Assembly (NCBI GenBank): GCA_007922195.1
Contig: ML681963.1
Location: forward strand, 140,308,403 to 140,372,402
Origin: Podocnemis expansa
Lineage: Eukaryota; Chordata; Testudines; Podocnemididae
Length of the DNA stretch: 64,000 bases
Direction of reading: 5' to 3'
Shown: piece by piece, positions 1 to 13,182 of the stretch
Layout: each line of letters starts with the position of its first letter
How positions within the stretch are numbered: the first letter of the stretch is position 1
Made by a program: the position numbers and the translations under genes
The notes under the pieces: model-generated
Told to the model about the DNA's origin: nothing
Seen by the model: only the letters and a program-made list of their open reading frames with translations
Databases searched by the model: none

Positions 1-1466
1 GACACTAAGAATAAAAAAGCCAAAAAGTGAATTTTCAAAGAAGAGATTGGATATGATTGCAAAATAATCACAGTAAGATCACCCAATGTTAAAACTGAAA
101 ACTAAACTTATTTCATTCACTTGTTCAATAAGGCAAAGCTACACTGGTTTTACCTATCATCTTGGCAAACTCAGAAATAGTGGAATATGAAGCTCTCATG
201 AGTGCTTGGTCCAAAGAGCAGTTGAAAATTATAATGACCAAACGTGTTCATAACTTGTCTACTGAGAAGGTTGCAAATGGTGTTCTTAAGGGACTTGAGG
301 AGATGTGTGTAGGAGGATAGAATGCATTACGAATATAACAGATCACATTGCTTTAGAACCCCGTCTGCCACTGCAAATACATCCATCACATGAAGTCCCT
401 TTTGTACTAAGAGAGAAAGCAAAAGCTAACTAGATGAAATGGGAAAACTAGATTTACAAAGAAAATTTATGGTATGACCAATGGGGAAAAAAAATCAAAT
501 GAATTTCATATGGATATTGATCCAAAAGATTTGGGCAAAGCCATCAAATAAATCAGAGGTCATGCCTAGGCTTCTAACAAGGGCATTTTCAGTTTTGGAA
601 GTCTTCTAGGTGCTAGTGCCATAAAATACAATAATTATTCATTATTATTATAGGTAGATTGCCATCTGCAAAAAGCCCAGTAATCTGCAACCATACAGTA
701 AAAATTTATTTGGACCACAGAGATAAAACTGGCATAGAAGATGCTTCTGTACAATGCTCACTGTGTCATATTATCATGAGGTCAGAAATGCTCAGTATAA
801 CCCACAGTGGGCACTGAGAACTATATGAGCAGAGCCTGAGAAGTCCTATTCAGCACATGTATAAATCCCTCCACTGGAGATGATCAGTGACATTCTGGTT
901 CCTCTGAAGCCAATGGCAAATCTCAAATTAACTCTCATTGTGGCGAGGATTTCACTCAAAAAGTATTCAAATGTGAAAACTGCACTAAATACAGGAGACA
1001 TCGCAGCAACCACTAAACCTACATACAATTCTTTGTAGCTCTCTGTCCATGGCTAGTGCAAATGTCTTTGAATTAAAAGCAAAGAGTTGCCCCTTATTTC
1101 AAGTTTGGGTTTGTTTGCTCACTTCCTAAACTGAGCTGTTGCAAAATATATCAAGCAGCAAGGTACAGCATTGTAGATCACAGTTCGTTTGCTAATATAT
1201 TCCAGATGAGCAAACAGCAAGCAAGCTCATGAGTGGGTCGTTGCAGCAATTCCATTTGATATATCAAGTATACCAGTCAGGGCCCTACTACACATAGTCA
1301 GATTAGGATTAGCATAAAACTCAAACATGTCAGAAAGAAAGAATTTTAGATTCTATGCAGAAAGTGACTAGCCACCTGCCAAAGTAATAGCACTAAGCCT
1401 ATACAGTGTCACGATCAGGTCAGTCCCACATGAAGAACAGAAGACATCAACCTACAATCAACCATG
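1..1466. other. no gene seen; unique AT-rich sequence
   Basis: I see no recognisable gene, repeat terminus or RNA here. A stop-free stretch from about 132 to 320 on the plus strand has a protein-like composition, with one internal Met at 198, but matches nothing I know. A short reverse-strand frame at 846-1028 is unremarkable. Confidence 0.5.
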
Positions 1467-1474
1467 ATATAGCC

Positions 1475-1661
1475 CAGGAGTCTCAAACTTGCAGCCCATG
1501 GGCCACATGCAGCCCCTACAGCTATTTCCTGCAGCTTGTAATGACAATATCGTTACTGATATTCGCAATATTGTTGTATGGAAAGGTTTCAGCGGTGTGG
1601 CCCTTGGGCTAACATACTAGTACTCATGCGACCTCGTGGTGATTTAAGTTTGAGACCCCTG
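1475..1661. mobile_element. hAT-type MITE with 8-bp target duplication
   Basis: This is a 187-bp non-autonomous element. It starts CAGGAGTCTCAAACTT and ends AAGTTTGAGACCCCTG, which are terminal inverted repeats with one mismatch. It is flanked by ATATAGCC (1467-1474) and ATATAGTC (1662-1669), an 8-bp target duplication with one transition. Eight-base duplications and CAGNGG-type ends are typical of the hAT superfamily. It carries no coding capacity; the small plus-strand frame crossing it is incidental. Confidence 0.85.
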
Positions 1662-1669
1662 ATATAGTC

Positions 1670-4534
1670 TCTATTTCTTGAATGCTACGAACAGACAGTG
1701 CTTGGCATTGGTAGAACATACAGACACACAGTTACTCACAATGATAAACATCAGAAGCATCATGCACAGGCTTCAGGTAGCAGACCCACTTCAGCAGCCA
1801 AACAAGCCACTGCAGAAGGTGATGCTTGGAGAATAAAAGGAGAGTGTGTAAATCGAAAACTAATGAGGTTCACAGTTAGTAGCTACTGACAAATGCCCGG
1901 TGAGAGGTGGGAGTTTTGACTGTCTGGCCTGGCCTCCATCCTTGGTATTGCTATTAGTGGGGCTTATTAATTGATGCTAAATATGTCTGGTTGTCATCTT
2001 TAGTTGCAGTGTGTTTTATTTGCATTTCATTATTGTTTAAACTTAATTGTCATCTCTGGTGTTAAAGGAGACTGACCTAATGCAAGGGATATTAAACATC
2101 TACTACCATGTTTCATGTCCATTGAATGAGATGAGGAAATAGAGACCAGCCTTTTACCAGCATTTCTATGAGTCACATATTTGTTACGAATTGGACTAGC
2201 TGTCCAGCACTTCGAAAGCAGAGAAGCCAAGCCTCCCACCAGCAATGATGGACTTCAGACATGTGAAACATCTGTCACTGACCTCTAAGAAACCCAGAAA
2301 CAAGTAGCAAGTTGCTAAGACTCCCTCCTCCTGCAAGAAGACAGCAAAAAAAAGATTAGTGTGAAGTCATGCCCTGTTTCCTTTCCTGAGTGGAAGATTA
2401 TGTGTTATGGGTGAAGGAGAGGAACAAACTTACCCCATGTCTTCTTGCACGTGTGGAATACCCAAACTAAACCAGTATGCAAGACCAACACTATCTGCAC
2501 CCAATCCTGCCAAAAGTTCCTATTTTGATGTCCCCAGAACCAGACAAAACTGACTAGGCACTGATGTGATTACTTATCATCTACCCACTAACAATCACAC
2601 TAAATAACCTCAGTACCTACAAACTGCATATATCTATGCCATAACTGTGCCCATAAACTAGCTAGGCAAAAACGTGTCTATATGACAGTTATCCTGCCTT
2701 CCCATATATTTGTAACATGTTTGCTGCAGCTGAGATTGTAAGAATTTTGAAACAATAACTGTCTCTTATTAGATGTTTGTACAGCACCTAGCACAATGAG
2801 GAAATGCTCAGGTTGAGGACTCTTAGTTCTACCACAAAATATGTTAAATAATAATTTCAACCGCGACAAAGTTCAGTCTGGGTTCAGCTCTAAGGATGGG
2901 AAAACTATTGAAAGAAAGGGGTGTGTATTTGCCAACTCCTTTTGCTTATATTTCTAGTAATAATGATATAGTTTATTGTATTGTAAGGCTTAAGGGTCAC
3001 AGTCCTATAGCTTTCTGTCCTAGTGTGTGTTATAACAGGGAGGTGAAAAGGAGGATGTGTGTCTTAAAAAAATAAAGTCATCTTTCCCCAAACTGCCAGC
3101 AGGGGTCATGCATGTGACAGCAGCAACCAGTGTAATAGCTGCCACGTCCTCTCAATCCCGCAAGGCAAAGAGCTCACTGATCTACGCAGGTCTTTCCCAG
3201 CTGTAGCTACCAAGATACTAAAATCTTCCTCATCTCCACTTACCACCTTTCACCCATTCCTGGTGTGTGGTGACTTCCCCATAAAATCTTGGTTCAACCT
3301 TGACAGGCACGGTGTATTCACTGAACTATTACAGAACCGGTACGATAGCAAGTGACACTCAAGGGGGATGAAGATTGTTTTTTCACATGTCTCCTCCATT
3401 CCCCTTCCCCTCCCTCTGAGTGTGTGGGCTTTTTACAGTGCCAGTTAACTCCATGCTGAGGTAAGCGTGGGGGAGGGGAGCATCAATGCATGGGGTCTTC
3501 CATCCAGCCCACCATAGCACTGCCACTTTCCATTAAGCAGCTGCCTGTTCAGATGGAGAAAGGGAAAAGCCGGCAACTTGTTTGGTTTTCTTTTTTTTAT
3601 TTTTGTGGGCACTTCTCTACTTCAAAGACTTTCCTTCAGTTCACCAAGGTCAGAGGGCAAAGGTCAATGGCCACAGTTTGACCTTTCTTTCACCTCCACC
3701 CTAAAAAGAAGAAGAAATTCTGGCAAACACTTTTATCCTCTAATCTTTCATCTCCACATTGTTGCTAAGGCATTGTCTAAGGAGACAATGCACCCTTCAG
3801 AATCTGACACTTCCACATTGAACTCTTCCTCCTCATCTTCAAGAAGTAAATAAAGCAAAACACGCAAACCAAAAAAGCCTCAAAATTGCAGATGAGGGGA
3901 AAATAAGCATTATTGTTCAAGCTCCAGACAGACATGTGAAAAATACATTTTTTTCTTTAAAGACAGCATTGTTTTATCATAGATTTTTTTTGTTGTTGTT
4001 GTTTTAATTTCTGATCATCAGCCCTGGAGCATTGAGGACAAAGTTAAAGTTTGAGAAAGCTCTCCACAGCTGGTGATTATATCCCTTGCAGTGTGTACTA
4101 AGACATTGAGAAAGCAGCAGAGAAAGTAAACAGTATCACGTCTGTGGATGGGGTGGGGGAAGTGGGGAGAAGAGGAGGAGGAGAGAGGCAGATGAAATTT
4201 AAACTGGCAGACAGCCCAGCCACCAATTTAAAACAATACAGCTAAAGGAAGCCAAGAAAGAAAGAAAAACAGAGAGGAGTGTGTGTGGAGAGAAAGAAGA
4301 GGGATGAGACCTCCAGCAAAGGATTTGAGCATCATCTTTGGGGGTCCACTAGCCAGCAGATTAGATTACAGGGCTAGGCTTCAGGGGGCCACATTCTTCT
4401 TTCCTTATGTAATGTGTCTATGTGTGTTTTTAATTGAATTGGCAAAGCTCAGCTGTTTACCTCTTGAAGGAATGATGAAAGGAAGGCATGAGGTCTGGAA
4501 ACAGCAGTCAGTGTGATTACATCTACCTCTCAAA
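1670..4534. other. no gene seen; one old repeat scrap and purine-rich tract
   Basis: Mostly unique sequence. About 2766-2835 resembles the common amniote scrap with the words TGTACAGCACCTAGCACAATG, probably an ancient MIR- or CR1-L3-derived tail. A purine-rich stretch runs from about 4140 to 4310. A (TTG)n-like run lies near 3988-4003. No supported coding region. Confidence 0.5.
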
Positions 4535-4535
4535 C

Positions 4536-4655
4536 TTGGGGTGTGATTCCCAGGTTGCATACACATAACTTGCACCAGCTTTCATTGAGCTCTCGCAAGC
4601 ATGTGTATGTGCACAGGGAATTACACGCTTGGTTCACAGTGTAGACGTAACCACA
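4536..4655. mobile_element. fragment of a TIR element ending in AGTGTAGACGTAACC
   Basis: The right end reads CACAGTGTAGACGTAACC, the kind of terminus (rc GGTTACGTCTACACTG) shared by several turtle MITEs. The body has the words CAGCTTTCATTGAGCTC and GCATGTGTATGTGC. No matching left terminus is preserved, so this is a partial copy. The family assignment rests on remembered consensus sequences. Confidence 0.4.
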
Positions 4656-5989
4656 GACTAGTCTCCTGGGTGTCGATGGAAACAAACAAGAAACCACAGT
4701 GCAGGATTGGGTTCAAACCCATTTTCTGATCCATCTCAGATGGGATCATTTAGGCTCCATCAATACTGGCCTTTCCACGGACTTTGGGAACTGTGCTTAA
4801 AATCCACTTAGAGTTCCAGATGCAACCAGTTTCTCATGTTTCAGCCTGCCAACAGGCCTGAAACCAAATTGTGCTAGGGTCACAAACAGGTGGCCCTCTA
4901 TAGCTTTTACAAAAGGGTTCTCCATACACATATCATGGAACCTAGAGTAGACAATGATTTGGTTCTATCCCCATTGACCCGCCAAACCTGCATTCAAAGA
5001 TCTGAGCCCCCTGTAGAGACTGGACCTGAGGCTGACTATAATTCAATTTTCACCTTCCAGAATAGGTCTTGCTAAACAGGATCTTTCCAGGTCATGCTGA
5101 CCTCAAGCTTAGCGAAGACTGAGTCATCCCAGCATGAGGAACAGTAGGGGGTGGTTAAAATTCTGGATCATCCATCTTTACCAGGACTAATAAGCCCTTC
5201 TTTATGGATAGTTGTAGGTGGAACTCGTAGGAAATTAATTTGGAAAGCTTACACAGGGAGTAAACCTTAACAGGACCAGGCCATTCTGTGCTTTTGGTCA
5301 CCCTTCCAGCATTCGGCTAGGTTTCACACCATCACGAATCACATATAGTGGAGGCTGACATGTCCTTTAAAATGCTCTAACTGTTCCCACCAAACTCCAC
5401 CCCCTTCTCACCCACACAAAGCAAATCTAAACAATGGCTGTGAATGCTGAGGAAAAAGCACTGCTAAACTTTCAGACTTGCAGGGGATTTTGCCACACTG
5501 CTATAGTTAGCTGAACCTCAGACTTTGGTGGTTCTCTTCAGTTCAGTTAAAAACCCAGGATTTGGGGTGTTGACACTTATTAGTATTATCTGTTTGCCAG
5601 TAGCATCTAGCTGTACACACACACAGTAAAAGGCAGCCCCTCCCCAGAAGAGGTTACAGGCAAAATAGATGAGGCAGAGACAAAAGGTGGGAGGGGAAAC
5701 TGAGGCAATGAGAGGGAAAGTGACTTGTCCAAGGTCACACTGTAATTCAGTGGCAGAGCCTGGCTCAGGACCTTATCTTCTGATTTGCAGTCTGCCCCCT
5801 GGATAACACTGCCACTTTTGGGAGGGAAGGTAGGTTACCAGATCAGCTGTTTGTACCATGTTTTAGAACTTCTATACATGGACCTGACCAGAGCCAGGCA
5901 AGGGTAAGATCACTGATAGTTCTAAAAAATAATAATAAACTTTATAAAAAGTTGGTCTATAAAGATTTGGTTCAGGTTGAGTCGACTAG
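4656..5989. other. no gene seen; ancient MIR/CR1-L3-like scrap
   Basis: The stretch 5613-5815 contains GAAACTGAGGCAATGAGAGG followed by AAAGTGACTTGTCCAAGGTC and then a GGCAGAGCC word. This is the order found in ancient MIR/L2/CR1-L3-like tails of amniotes. The rest shows nothing I can name. Confidence 0.5.
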
Positions 5990-6133
5990 TGGATATGCTT
6001 TCATGGGCTTGGCTTTCCATTGTTCCTCATGCCATTGTCACAAATATCTGACAAAGTGGGACTTTGCCCATGAAAGCTCATGTGAAAAGTGTTAGTCTTT
6101 AAAATGCCACAACACTCCTCTTTTGTTTTGCAG
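5990..6133. repeat. GTGCCACAGGACTC dispersed repeat, copy 1 (fold-back-like)
   Basis: The copy runs CTGACAAAGTGGGACTTTGC, CCCATGAAAGCTCATG, TTAGTCTTTAAAATGCCAC and a T-rich TTTTGTTTTGC end. An inverted partial arm, ATGCTTTCATGGGC, lies upstream at about 5997-6010, so the copy looks partly folded back. Other copies in this window lie near 9.1, 29.8, 31.6, 40.9, 41.2-41.75, 45.0 and 55.7 kb. The family is very common in turtle-like genomes, but I cannot give it a certain name. Confidence 0.65.
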
Positions 6134-7146
6134 TGCAAAGTAAACATTGATAAAATGCCAACAGAGGAAACCAGTACCATCTCCCATCTTTTTGCCTTAC
6201 TCTAACTGATGGTACTAGACTCAGGGTAAAAATGACTCAAGACTTCGGTGTCTCACGTTGGACATCCAATCTACTGATATGCCTGAAAATGTAGGCCTAA
6301 GCCTCCTAAGGTTTTAATATGGACTTGCTATTGATTATATCTTTGCTACTCCCTGTGTCAAATGAGAGTGATGATACTTACCTATGTCACAGAAGTACTG
6401 GGAAGCCCACCCAAGCTTAGCTTCTGACTGCACTACATTTTTGAAGCTGGGTCCTTAGGTGGATGTTCATTGTGCCTAGACTGTTCCAGTCCATTTCTGA
6501 ACCCTACTGAGGAGGAACCCATTCAGTAGTACCACTAAAGAATGGGTCATAAAATTCTGAGCTCATAATTTTAACTCAAGGGGGCAGAGCTTGGTGTGGG
6601 GGCAGACCCCAAGAGAGTACCACCTTTTCCCACCATCCAAAGAACTATATCACCTTAAAATGCTAACCCAGTCTGAAAGTAGCTACAGATCATTTTAATT
6701 TGCAATGGATTCTTGCATTCATTTTTCAAACTGCACAGGTACCATGCTTCCTTGGATGGAGAATAAGAATTTTATATAGAATGCATATTGGGGATCAAAC
6801 CCAGTACAAATTTAGCATATATAAAGATCACCATCTAGTGGCAATAAATAGTAATAGCATCTGTTGTACTGTTCATTTGTTTGTAGATTCAATAAAGTTG
6901 TTAATTAATACATTAAATATGGCTGCATGTGAGCAGCTGAGAACAAAGCATGGTACTTACTTAACACACCACAACAGCAGAATGTGAGAAACATGTGGCT
7001 AAAATCCCAAAGGCAACTTTCTACTTCCTTTAAAGGGGTGACTAAATCACAAATCTAATTAAGATGAAGAGAGCTTTAAGTGTGGCTTAGATTAGACCTA
7101 GAGCTTTACAGGGCTCCATGGAATGGTGATGAATTTCCTCAAGTCT
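6134..7146. other. no gene seen
   Basis: Unique AT-rich sequence. The open frame 6700-6987 (95 codons) has no recognisable domain and is within chance length. No repeat ends seen. Confidence 0.5.
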
Positions 7147-7226
7147 CAGATCCTCAACTGGCATAAATCAGCATATTTCCACTTATTTCAGTGGAGCTGT
7201 GCTGATTAACACCAGTCTAAGATCTG
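7147..7226. repeat. 80-bp near-perfect palindromic repeat (CAGATCCTCA family)
   Basis: Arms 7147-7183 and 7190-7226 (37 nt each) pair with a 6-nt loop. The arms begin CAGATCCTCAACTGGC and end CAGTCTAAGATCTG. Partial copies of the same palindromic family occur near 8.4, 10.4, 21.1, 36.55, 38.3 and 55.1 kb. A split copy lies at 50456-50846. Confidence 0.75.
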
Positions 7227-9099
7227 GCCCTGAATGTTAGAACACAGTTTGGTTTTAGACAACACAACTCAGAAGTAGCCCATATTGTTTAAACAAAGGC
7301 TTAGGACTGGTAGGCCAGAGAGCCATAAAGCAGTGGTAAAAGGGAGCTTCCTTAACTGAAAGGTAGTTTTCCTAAAAACTGAACAAATACATCAGACCTT
7401 ATTTCTGCTCAAGTCTTCCATCACATTAAATCACTGAAAAACTAATGCATGGCACAAACACATTTTTCTGTTCACCTTGATAGTCAGGCCTCACATGTGC
7501 TATAATTTTCACATCTTCAACAACAGCTGTCAGGGGATTTGAACCCAGGTTCTTTGAGATCAGAAATAAGACTCCTGACAGCAAACTAAGAAACCATCTT
7601 CCAACCAAATTCAGCAGTTGAAGGCTAACCATGATGGGGGTAAGGAGACAAAATGCTATTTTCCCTCAGGAAAGCTAGCTTTATTTTCTAAAGTTTAATG
7701 AGAAATAGAAGCAAATTAGACTACCCAAAAGAATGAGAATAAATGGAATGATATTTTTCTCCCTCATTTTGCAGAAAAATGCATGGCTTTGCTTTTCCTG
7801 CAGGCAGTTGCTTCATATCAATGTATGGGTGGTGACTCAGACACTTTGTTATTACAATCTAAGCCAAAGAGAAGAGATGTTTTATGAGATACATCTCCCT
7901 CCTGCCACCATCTCTCCATATTGCAGGCTTCCATTAGTGTAAAGGAAAGGAACGGTCAAAGCTTTGCACAATGGTTTAGTATCTCTTGACAAGGTGTAGT
8001 CTTCCTTTTCCTTCAGGTCAGCAATGCAAAGGAGGATTCACATTTGTAGGAGCCGGTGTGTAATGTCAACAGCAAAATTTGCTTTGAAGACCCGCATGAG
8101 AAGAGAGCAGAACATCATACAGGACACAGAGCTCCTCATCTGTAGAGGGAGGAGAATATGAGTCAAGATCCACAGAGAAGCAATTTTGTTCCTGTAGAGT
8201 ACTAGTTTGAACAACCACTCACGCACACATACCTGGGATTCCAGTCTCAGGACCCTACAGAATCAGAAATATATTGGGCCCAATTAATACCACTTATGCA
8301 CATTCATGGGTAGTTATTAATGTAGTTAGACCCTGTGACTTCAGTTTCAGTAAGTGCTCACTGGAGTAAGTAAATGGATCATAATCTGGCACAGAATGAG
8401 CCTAATTCTCCCTTCATAGTGGTGTAAATTGGAAGTAACTACTGAAGTCAGTAAAGTGACAGTTTAGAAACTGGCTTAAGTCAGAGGAGAATCTGGCCCA
8501 CAATCAACAAGTTTGATGCCACGTCTCAGGCCTGCATTTTGAACTCTGAAGCCTGGCCATCTTGAAACCTCCAAACCCCAAAGGCAAACTAAAAACAAAA
8601 ATAACATGACTTGAGGTCCATCCCCTCGGAGTCAGCGGTTTCCAAAAACGAGCCGAAAGAGAAATTTTGTCTGTGCTCCATAGTGACTCAAACTACAGGG
8701 GATTTGACAAACTTGCCTCCCACTCACCCCTCTCCCACACACAGATGGACTCTAGACTTAACATTTTTTTAAAAAAAAATCAGGTCAAATGAAAAAGAAA
8801 TCAGATGACAAAGCAACAAAGAAATGTATTATTTTAAAGCTAGCTATGAGAACAATTTCCTAGGAGAGAGAACATCCTTAGATCCTCCCTCATCTGCTCA
8901 GTGCCCATGGCATTCCACCAGGTACCCCATATCAGGTCACGAAAGGTGAGGTTTCTGTTTTGCTAGGAAAAATAGACTGATATTTTCAAATTTGGGTGCC
9001 TTAGGTCAGATAGCTAAATCCATATTAAGGGATCTCAGTCTGCCATAAATTGTACCTGTTTTGTTGTTCAAACCATGGAAATGTGTCTCACAAACTGGG
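7227..9099. other. no gene seen; one degraded palindrome-family copy
   Basis: About 8400-8505 reads like a relative of the 7147 palindrome: GGTGTAAATT, then CTGAAGTCAGTAA, then GAGAATCTGGCCC. The rest is unique. Short frames here lack any recognisable domain. Confidence 0.45.
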
Positions 9100-9230
9100 C
9101 TGGAGCCCACGAAAACTTATGCTTGAAAAAATCTATTAGTCTTTAAAGTGCCACAAGACTCACTCACTCTATTTTTTTTTTTTTTTTTTTTTACTGTACA
9201 AAGACCAACATGGCTAACCCTCTGAAAAAG
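9100..9230. repeat. GTGCCACAGGACTC dispersed repeat, copy 2, with T21 tract
   Basis: The order is GAGCCCACGAAAACTTATGC, TTAGTCTTTAAAGTGCCAC, AAGACTCACTCAC, then a 21-T run at 9172-9192, then ACCAACATGGCTAACCC. The T run sits where other copies carry CTTGTTTGTTTTGC, so it probably expanded from that stretch. Orientation matches copy 1. Confidence 0.7.
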
Positions 9231-12200
9231 AGATAAAAGCATGACCTCACATTATCCAGAATGATTCTAACTGATCTGTTAATAGTCCAGAGATCAGAAG
9301 AGGAAAAAAAAAGGTGTTTAACCCTTATGTGTGTGTGTCATACGCACACTCAGTCTCCCATAACCTTCCTATTAAGAAAAGCCTAAAATCAGTTGTGGCT
9401 ACCTCTCCACAACAACTGAGGGCAACCCAGCAGCAGCAGGATGGGGTATTGATTTACCTAGACTTCAGGGCTGACCTGCTCCTCACTTCCCATGAATACT
9501 TGGATGAAGACATTGTACAGAGTCAGTCTTTCCTCCCTGCCATTGAAGGTTGCTGAGTATGGAGCAGAAAGTACACTCAGAGGCACCATTTAAGAGTCCT
9601 CCTGCTGACTGTTACTCATGTGCTCACCATTCACTACTCTCTCCATCATCTAGACAGGCTAAATGGAAAAGAAATTCCCCAGCTGATGGAAGACAATCAT
9701 TCCCTGCTCCTGACTTCCCAAATGAATGACATGAAAAAACTAGTGATCTCCTTCACCAACAGCCACCCATACTCAGTCTTCTGCTGGAAAAAGGAAAAGG
9801 CATAACGCCCGGCTCCTGAAATGAAGAATAGCATTCCTCTTCAACTCTCAAGATTTCTCACACCCTGCTGCCAGCACTGAGCTCCATTCCTGCCTCCATC
9901 ACGGGAGGAATGGGTCGATATACAATATTTTTTTATATTGTAGAATTATCCAAAGCCCCCAAATTAGGGATTGGGGTCACCTGTGCTGGGCACTGTACAA
10001 ACACACAGGGAGGCACAGCGTTTGTTCTAAGGGCTCACCATTTTACTTAAGACAAGACACTACAAGTGAGTGTAAAACAACAAGAGGGCAAATAAGGAAG
10101 GAGGATGGCAGGAATCAATTACAAAGGCTAATGGTGTCCAACCTCAGAGCTCAGAATTAATGCAACAGTTGAGGGTTACTGACATTTTGCTTTTTTTAAA
10201 ATAATCCTTCTATAAACTGGAGTGCATTGCAGTGAGTGGAGACCTTGAGTGGATAAGTTAGAACAGTAAAAGTGGAGCAAATGAAACGGAAAGAAAGAGT
10301 GACTGGAAGGAAATGAAAGTTACTTTAACAAAAGAACAGGAGACATTTCTAGTCAATTATTCAATAGAAATACTGTTTCCTAAAATGTTCCAATTAATTT
10401 AAAGCACAGAGGACCAGACCCTGAGCTGATGCAAATCACAACAGCTCCACTGATTGAAACAGGTGTGGGCCATCCTATCTATGATGTCTCTCCTTATACA
10501 TACACTTCTTATTAAGGGCAAGCTGGTGACTACTGGCATAGTTCTGCTGATGTCAGTGGAGTTACACAGATTTATGCTAGAGGAGGAGGTGGCTCAAATC
10601 TCCTCCCTTTATTTTGTTGATCTAGCTATATATAATGTATCACCATTTGAAATGAAGAGGTGGTAATGGGAAAGTTTCCCTGCTCCTCTCCTGATACTGT
10701 GAAATTGGTGCCTATTCTCTTCTCTACATTAGGGTAATTACATTTCAAGTGAAGGTTTTATAGCCAGCAAAGGGAGGCCCTGCAAAATGATTTAGAGAAA
10801 ACCACAAGTTTGGCACCAGTACCAGGATCCCCCACTCTGAGTTTGGCCGTCTGAAATGTTCAGTTTGAAAAGAAGCTCAGAATTTTCCTCACATGGATTT
10901 GACGGTGTGTAAGGGTTTTTCATCTGCCCATTGTCAAGCTTCTCCTGTACATGTATACAGGGACACACACAAAAACACACATGCAAATACAACCCAGAGA
11001 ATTACATGAGGCAGGTGTGCACTTACATTATGAACATACACCTGTAATAGTAAGCATATGCATTCACACAGATTTATGCATACAAACATGCACAATTCGT
11101 AAAGCTAAGTATATGTGTAAAAGCACCACACTATTCACATACACAAAGTTGGAGGATAATCTGAGCCTTTGGCACAATGTAATACAATGGTCAGATTCAC
11201 CTTTGTCTCCCTCTAGTTGATGAGCTATATAGAGGATGAAAGAGTCTGTTACTATCTTCAAATTAAAAGACTAGGTTTATTTCAGCTACATAGGTCCTAG
11301 ATTCAATCCTGTCCAAGAAATAGCAAGAGCAACATTGGTCTTTAAAAGTGTGAACATACTGGAAACAGTTTTGTAATCATTTGAGCTCATTGGGGGAAAA
11401 GTCCAAAAGCAGCATGAATCTAACCATCTGCAGACTAGAGATGAGTGTTCCAAGACCCCACCCAGCCATCCATTCACACAAATGTAGTGAGTGAAGCCTT
11501 TATTTCACTCACATCAGAACCACCAACAAATTCTGCATAATTAAATAAGTCACCTTCACTAAGTACTTTCTAAATCCTTGCTTCCCACCATCATCATTTT
11601 AGTTTAAATGAATTTCTTGCAGAAGAAGAGTGTCAGGATGACAGCTCTGACATCCTCCACTTACCCACAGCTGGGGCAGCTGCACAGCATGCTTCCTGAT
11701 ACAGTACCTCTAGCATTCCTCCAGTCTGTTCTGGAAGGACCTCTTTCAGGGTGAGAAAGCTGTTCAGTCTGTATGCCCAGTCAGTCAGATACAAAGACAA
11801 TAAAAGTATCTATAAGACAAACGAGGTCTTTTTAGGAAGCGGACTGACAATCACCAGTGAAAAGAAAGCCACAGGATTTGCAACAGCAGGAAAGAAGAGG
11901 TTACAAGTGGACTTGAAAAGACTACCAGTATTAGATATGCTGTAAATATGTTGACCATATTCTCATCAGTCCATTGTAACATACACCGTATCTTAGGGAG
12001 ACAAATCAGATACATAATTAGCTTGATTTCACATAAAAATGTGAACATGCAAGCACACGTATGCTATATAAAATACCTAAAAGGCGTTTATTCTTAGAAT
12101 TTTAAATATGTATTCAAATTACAGTAGGGACAGGCAAGCTTGTTTATGCCATTTCTGAACATATTTGAACATCCTCTGGCTGACGAAAGCCTGTGTAAAT

Positions 12201-12489
12201 CAAGAGCAAGATTCATGTGGACTTCAGTCAGCTTTTGATCAGATCCTCTGAGATCAAAACACCTTTTATGGCTAGTATTTTAGCATGGCTGTGTTTGCGT
12301 TCCATTTGGAATATGCTGTAGCTACCCCCATTGTAACACTGCAGTTACAACTTTGTATCGGAGCTGAGCTGTAGCAAATTTGAATACAGAATATAGTCAG
12401 TAATTTTCGTACTGAATAAAAATTTATTAAGATGTTTCCACTCATCCACCTCTGCTGTGATTCCTAGAAAACACTCCAAAATTACTCAA
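9231..12489. other. no gene seen; scattered ancient repeat scraps
   Basis: About 9960-10075 carries GGGCACTGTACAAACACA, an ancient CR1-L3/MIR-like word. About 10408-10470 is half of a palindrome-family copy. A short (CA)-rich patch lies at 10965-10985. I see no supported gene. Confidence 0.45.
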
Positions 12490-12827
12490 GGGAACTTCTA
12501 TACTTAACCTTCTATAGAAGCACAGCTGCTGTGGTGCTGCCATAGTGGTTCAGTATAGACACTGCATACGCCCATGTTGGCTATGTCTACACTTACAAGT
12601 TATTTCAAATTCAGAAGGCTTAATTTGAAATAACTTTTTTCCTGGCCAAAGAGGCATTTTATTATATTGAATTAAGCAGTTCCTTAAACTGAAATAAGGA
12701 CTGTAAGGCGGCTGGGCCCTCAGCCAGGCCGCCTCGTGGGGCTTAGGGCCGGGCCCGTGGCGGGGCCAAACCCCACTCCCCTGTTTGCGTGTCCTCCTAG
12801 CCCTCCAACAAGTTATGGTGTGCACAC

Positions 12828-12927
12828 AGTATGATAGTTCGGGGCCTTCAACCCCTCTGGGGGTCAGGCAAACACCAAGTACAATAGTTCAGGGCCTTCA
12901 ACCTCTCCAGGGGTAAGGCAAACACCC
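12828..12927. repeat. 50-bp tandem duplication inside the LTR
   Basis: Units 12828-12877 and 12878-12927 share ATAGTTC, GGGCCTTCAACC and AAGGCAAACACC-like words and differ at several positions. This tandem duplication lies in the part of the LTR furthest downstream if it is read on the minus strand. Confidence 0.7.
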
Positions 12928-13182
12928 GGTAGCCCGGACGGCGGTAGGGGAGGGAAGGGGAATGCAGGCCCACCTGCTCCACTGCATTCCAGCCTAGGGC
13001 CCTAGCAGTGGCATGGACAAGGCACCACTACGTCAGCGGGGCTCCTGCTGAAACGCACTGACTCACCAACCCTCCCTGGGCTACTTCCTTCCTGCTCCCT
13101 CCCAGGATACCTGGGATATGCAATCCTCGTTGTCCTCAGGGTAGGTTCCCCAGGGTATTCCAGTCAACCCCTCACTATCTTC

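Noticed and set aside
130..320. Resemblance to a ribosomal protein L30 pseudogene (GGCAAAGC and GAAATAG words)
   Set aside because: Only two short words agree. The sequence before, between and after them does not follow the L30 order, so the likeness is probably accidental.
4130..4310. Purine-rich stretch as a possible promoter
   Set aside because: No TATA box, CpG enrichment or downstream first exon could be seen.
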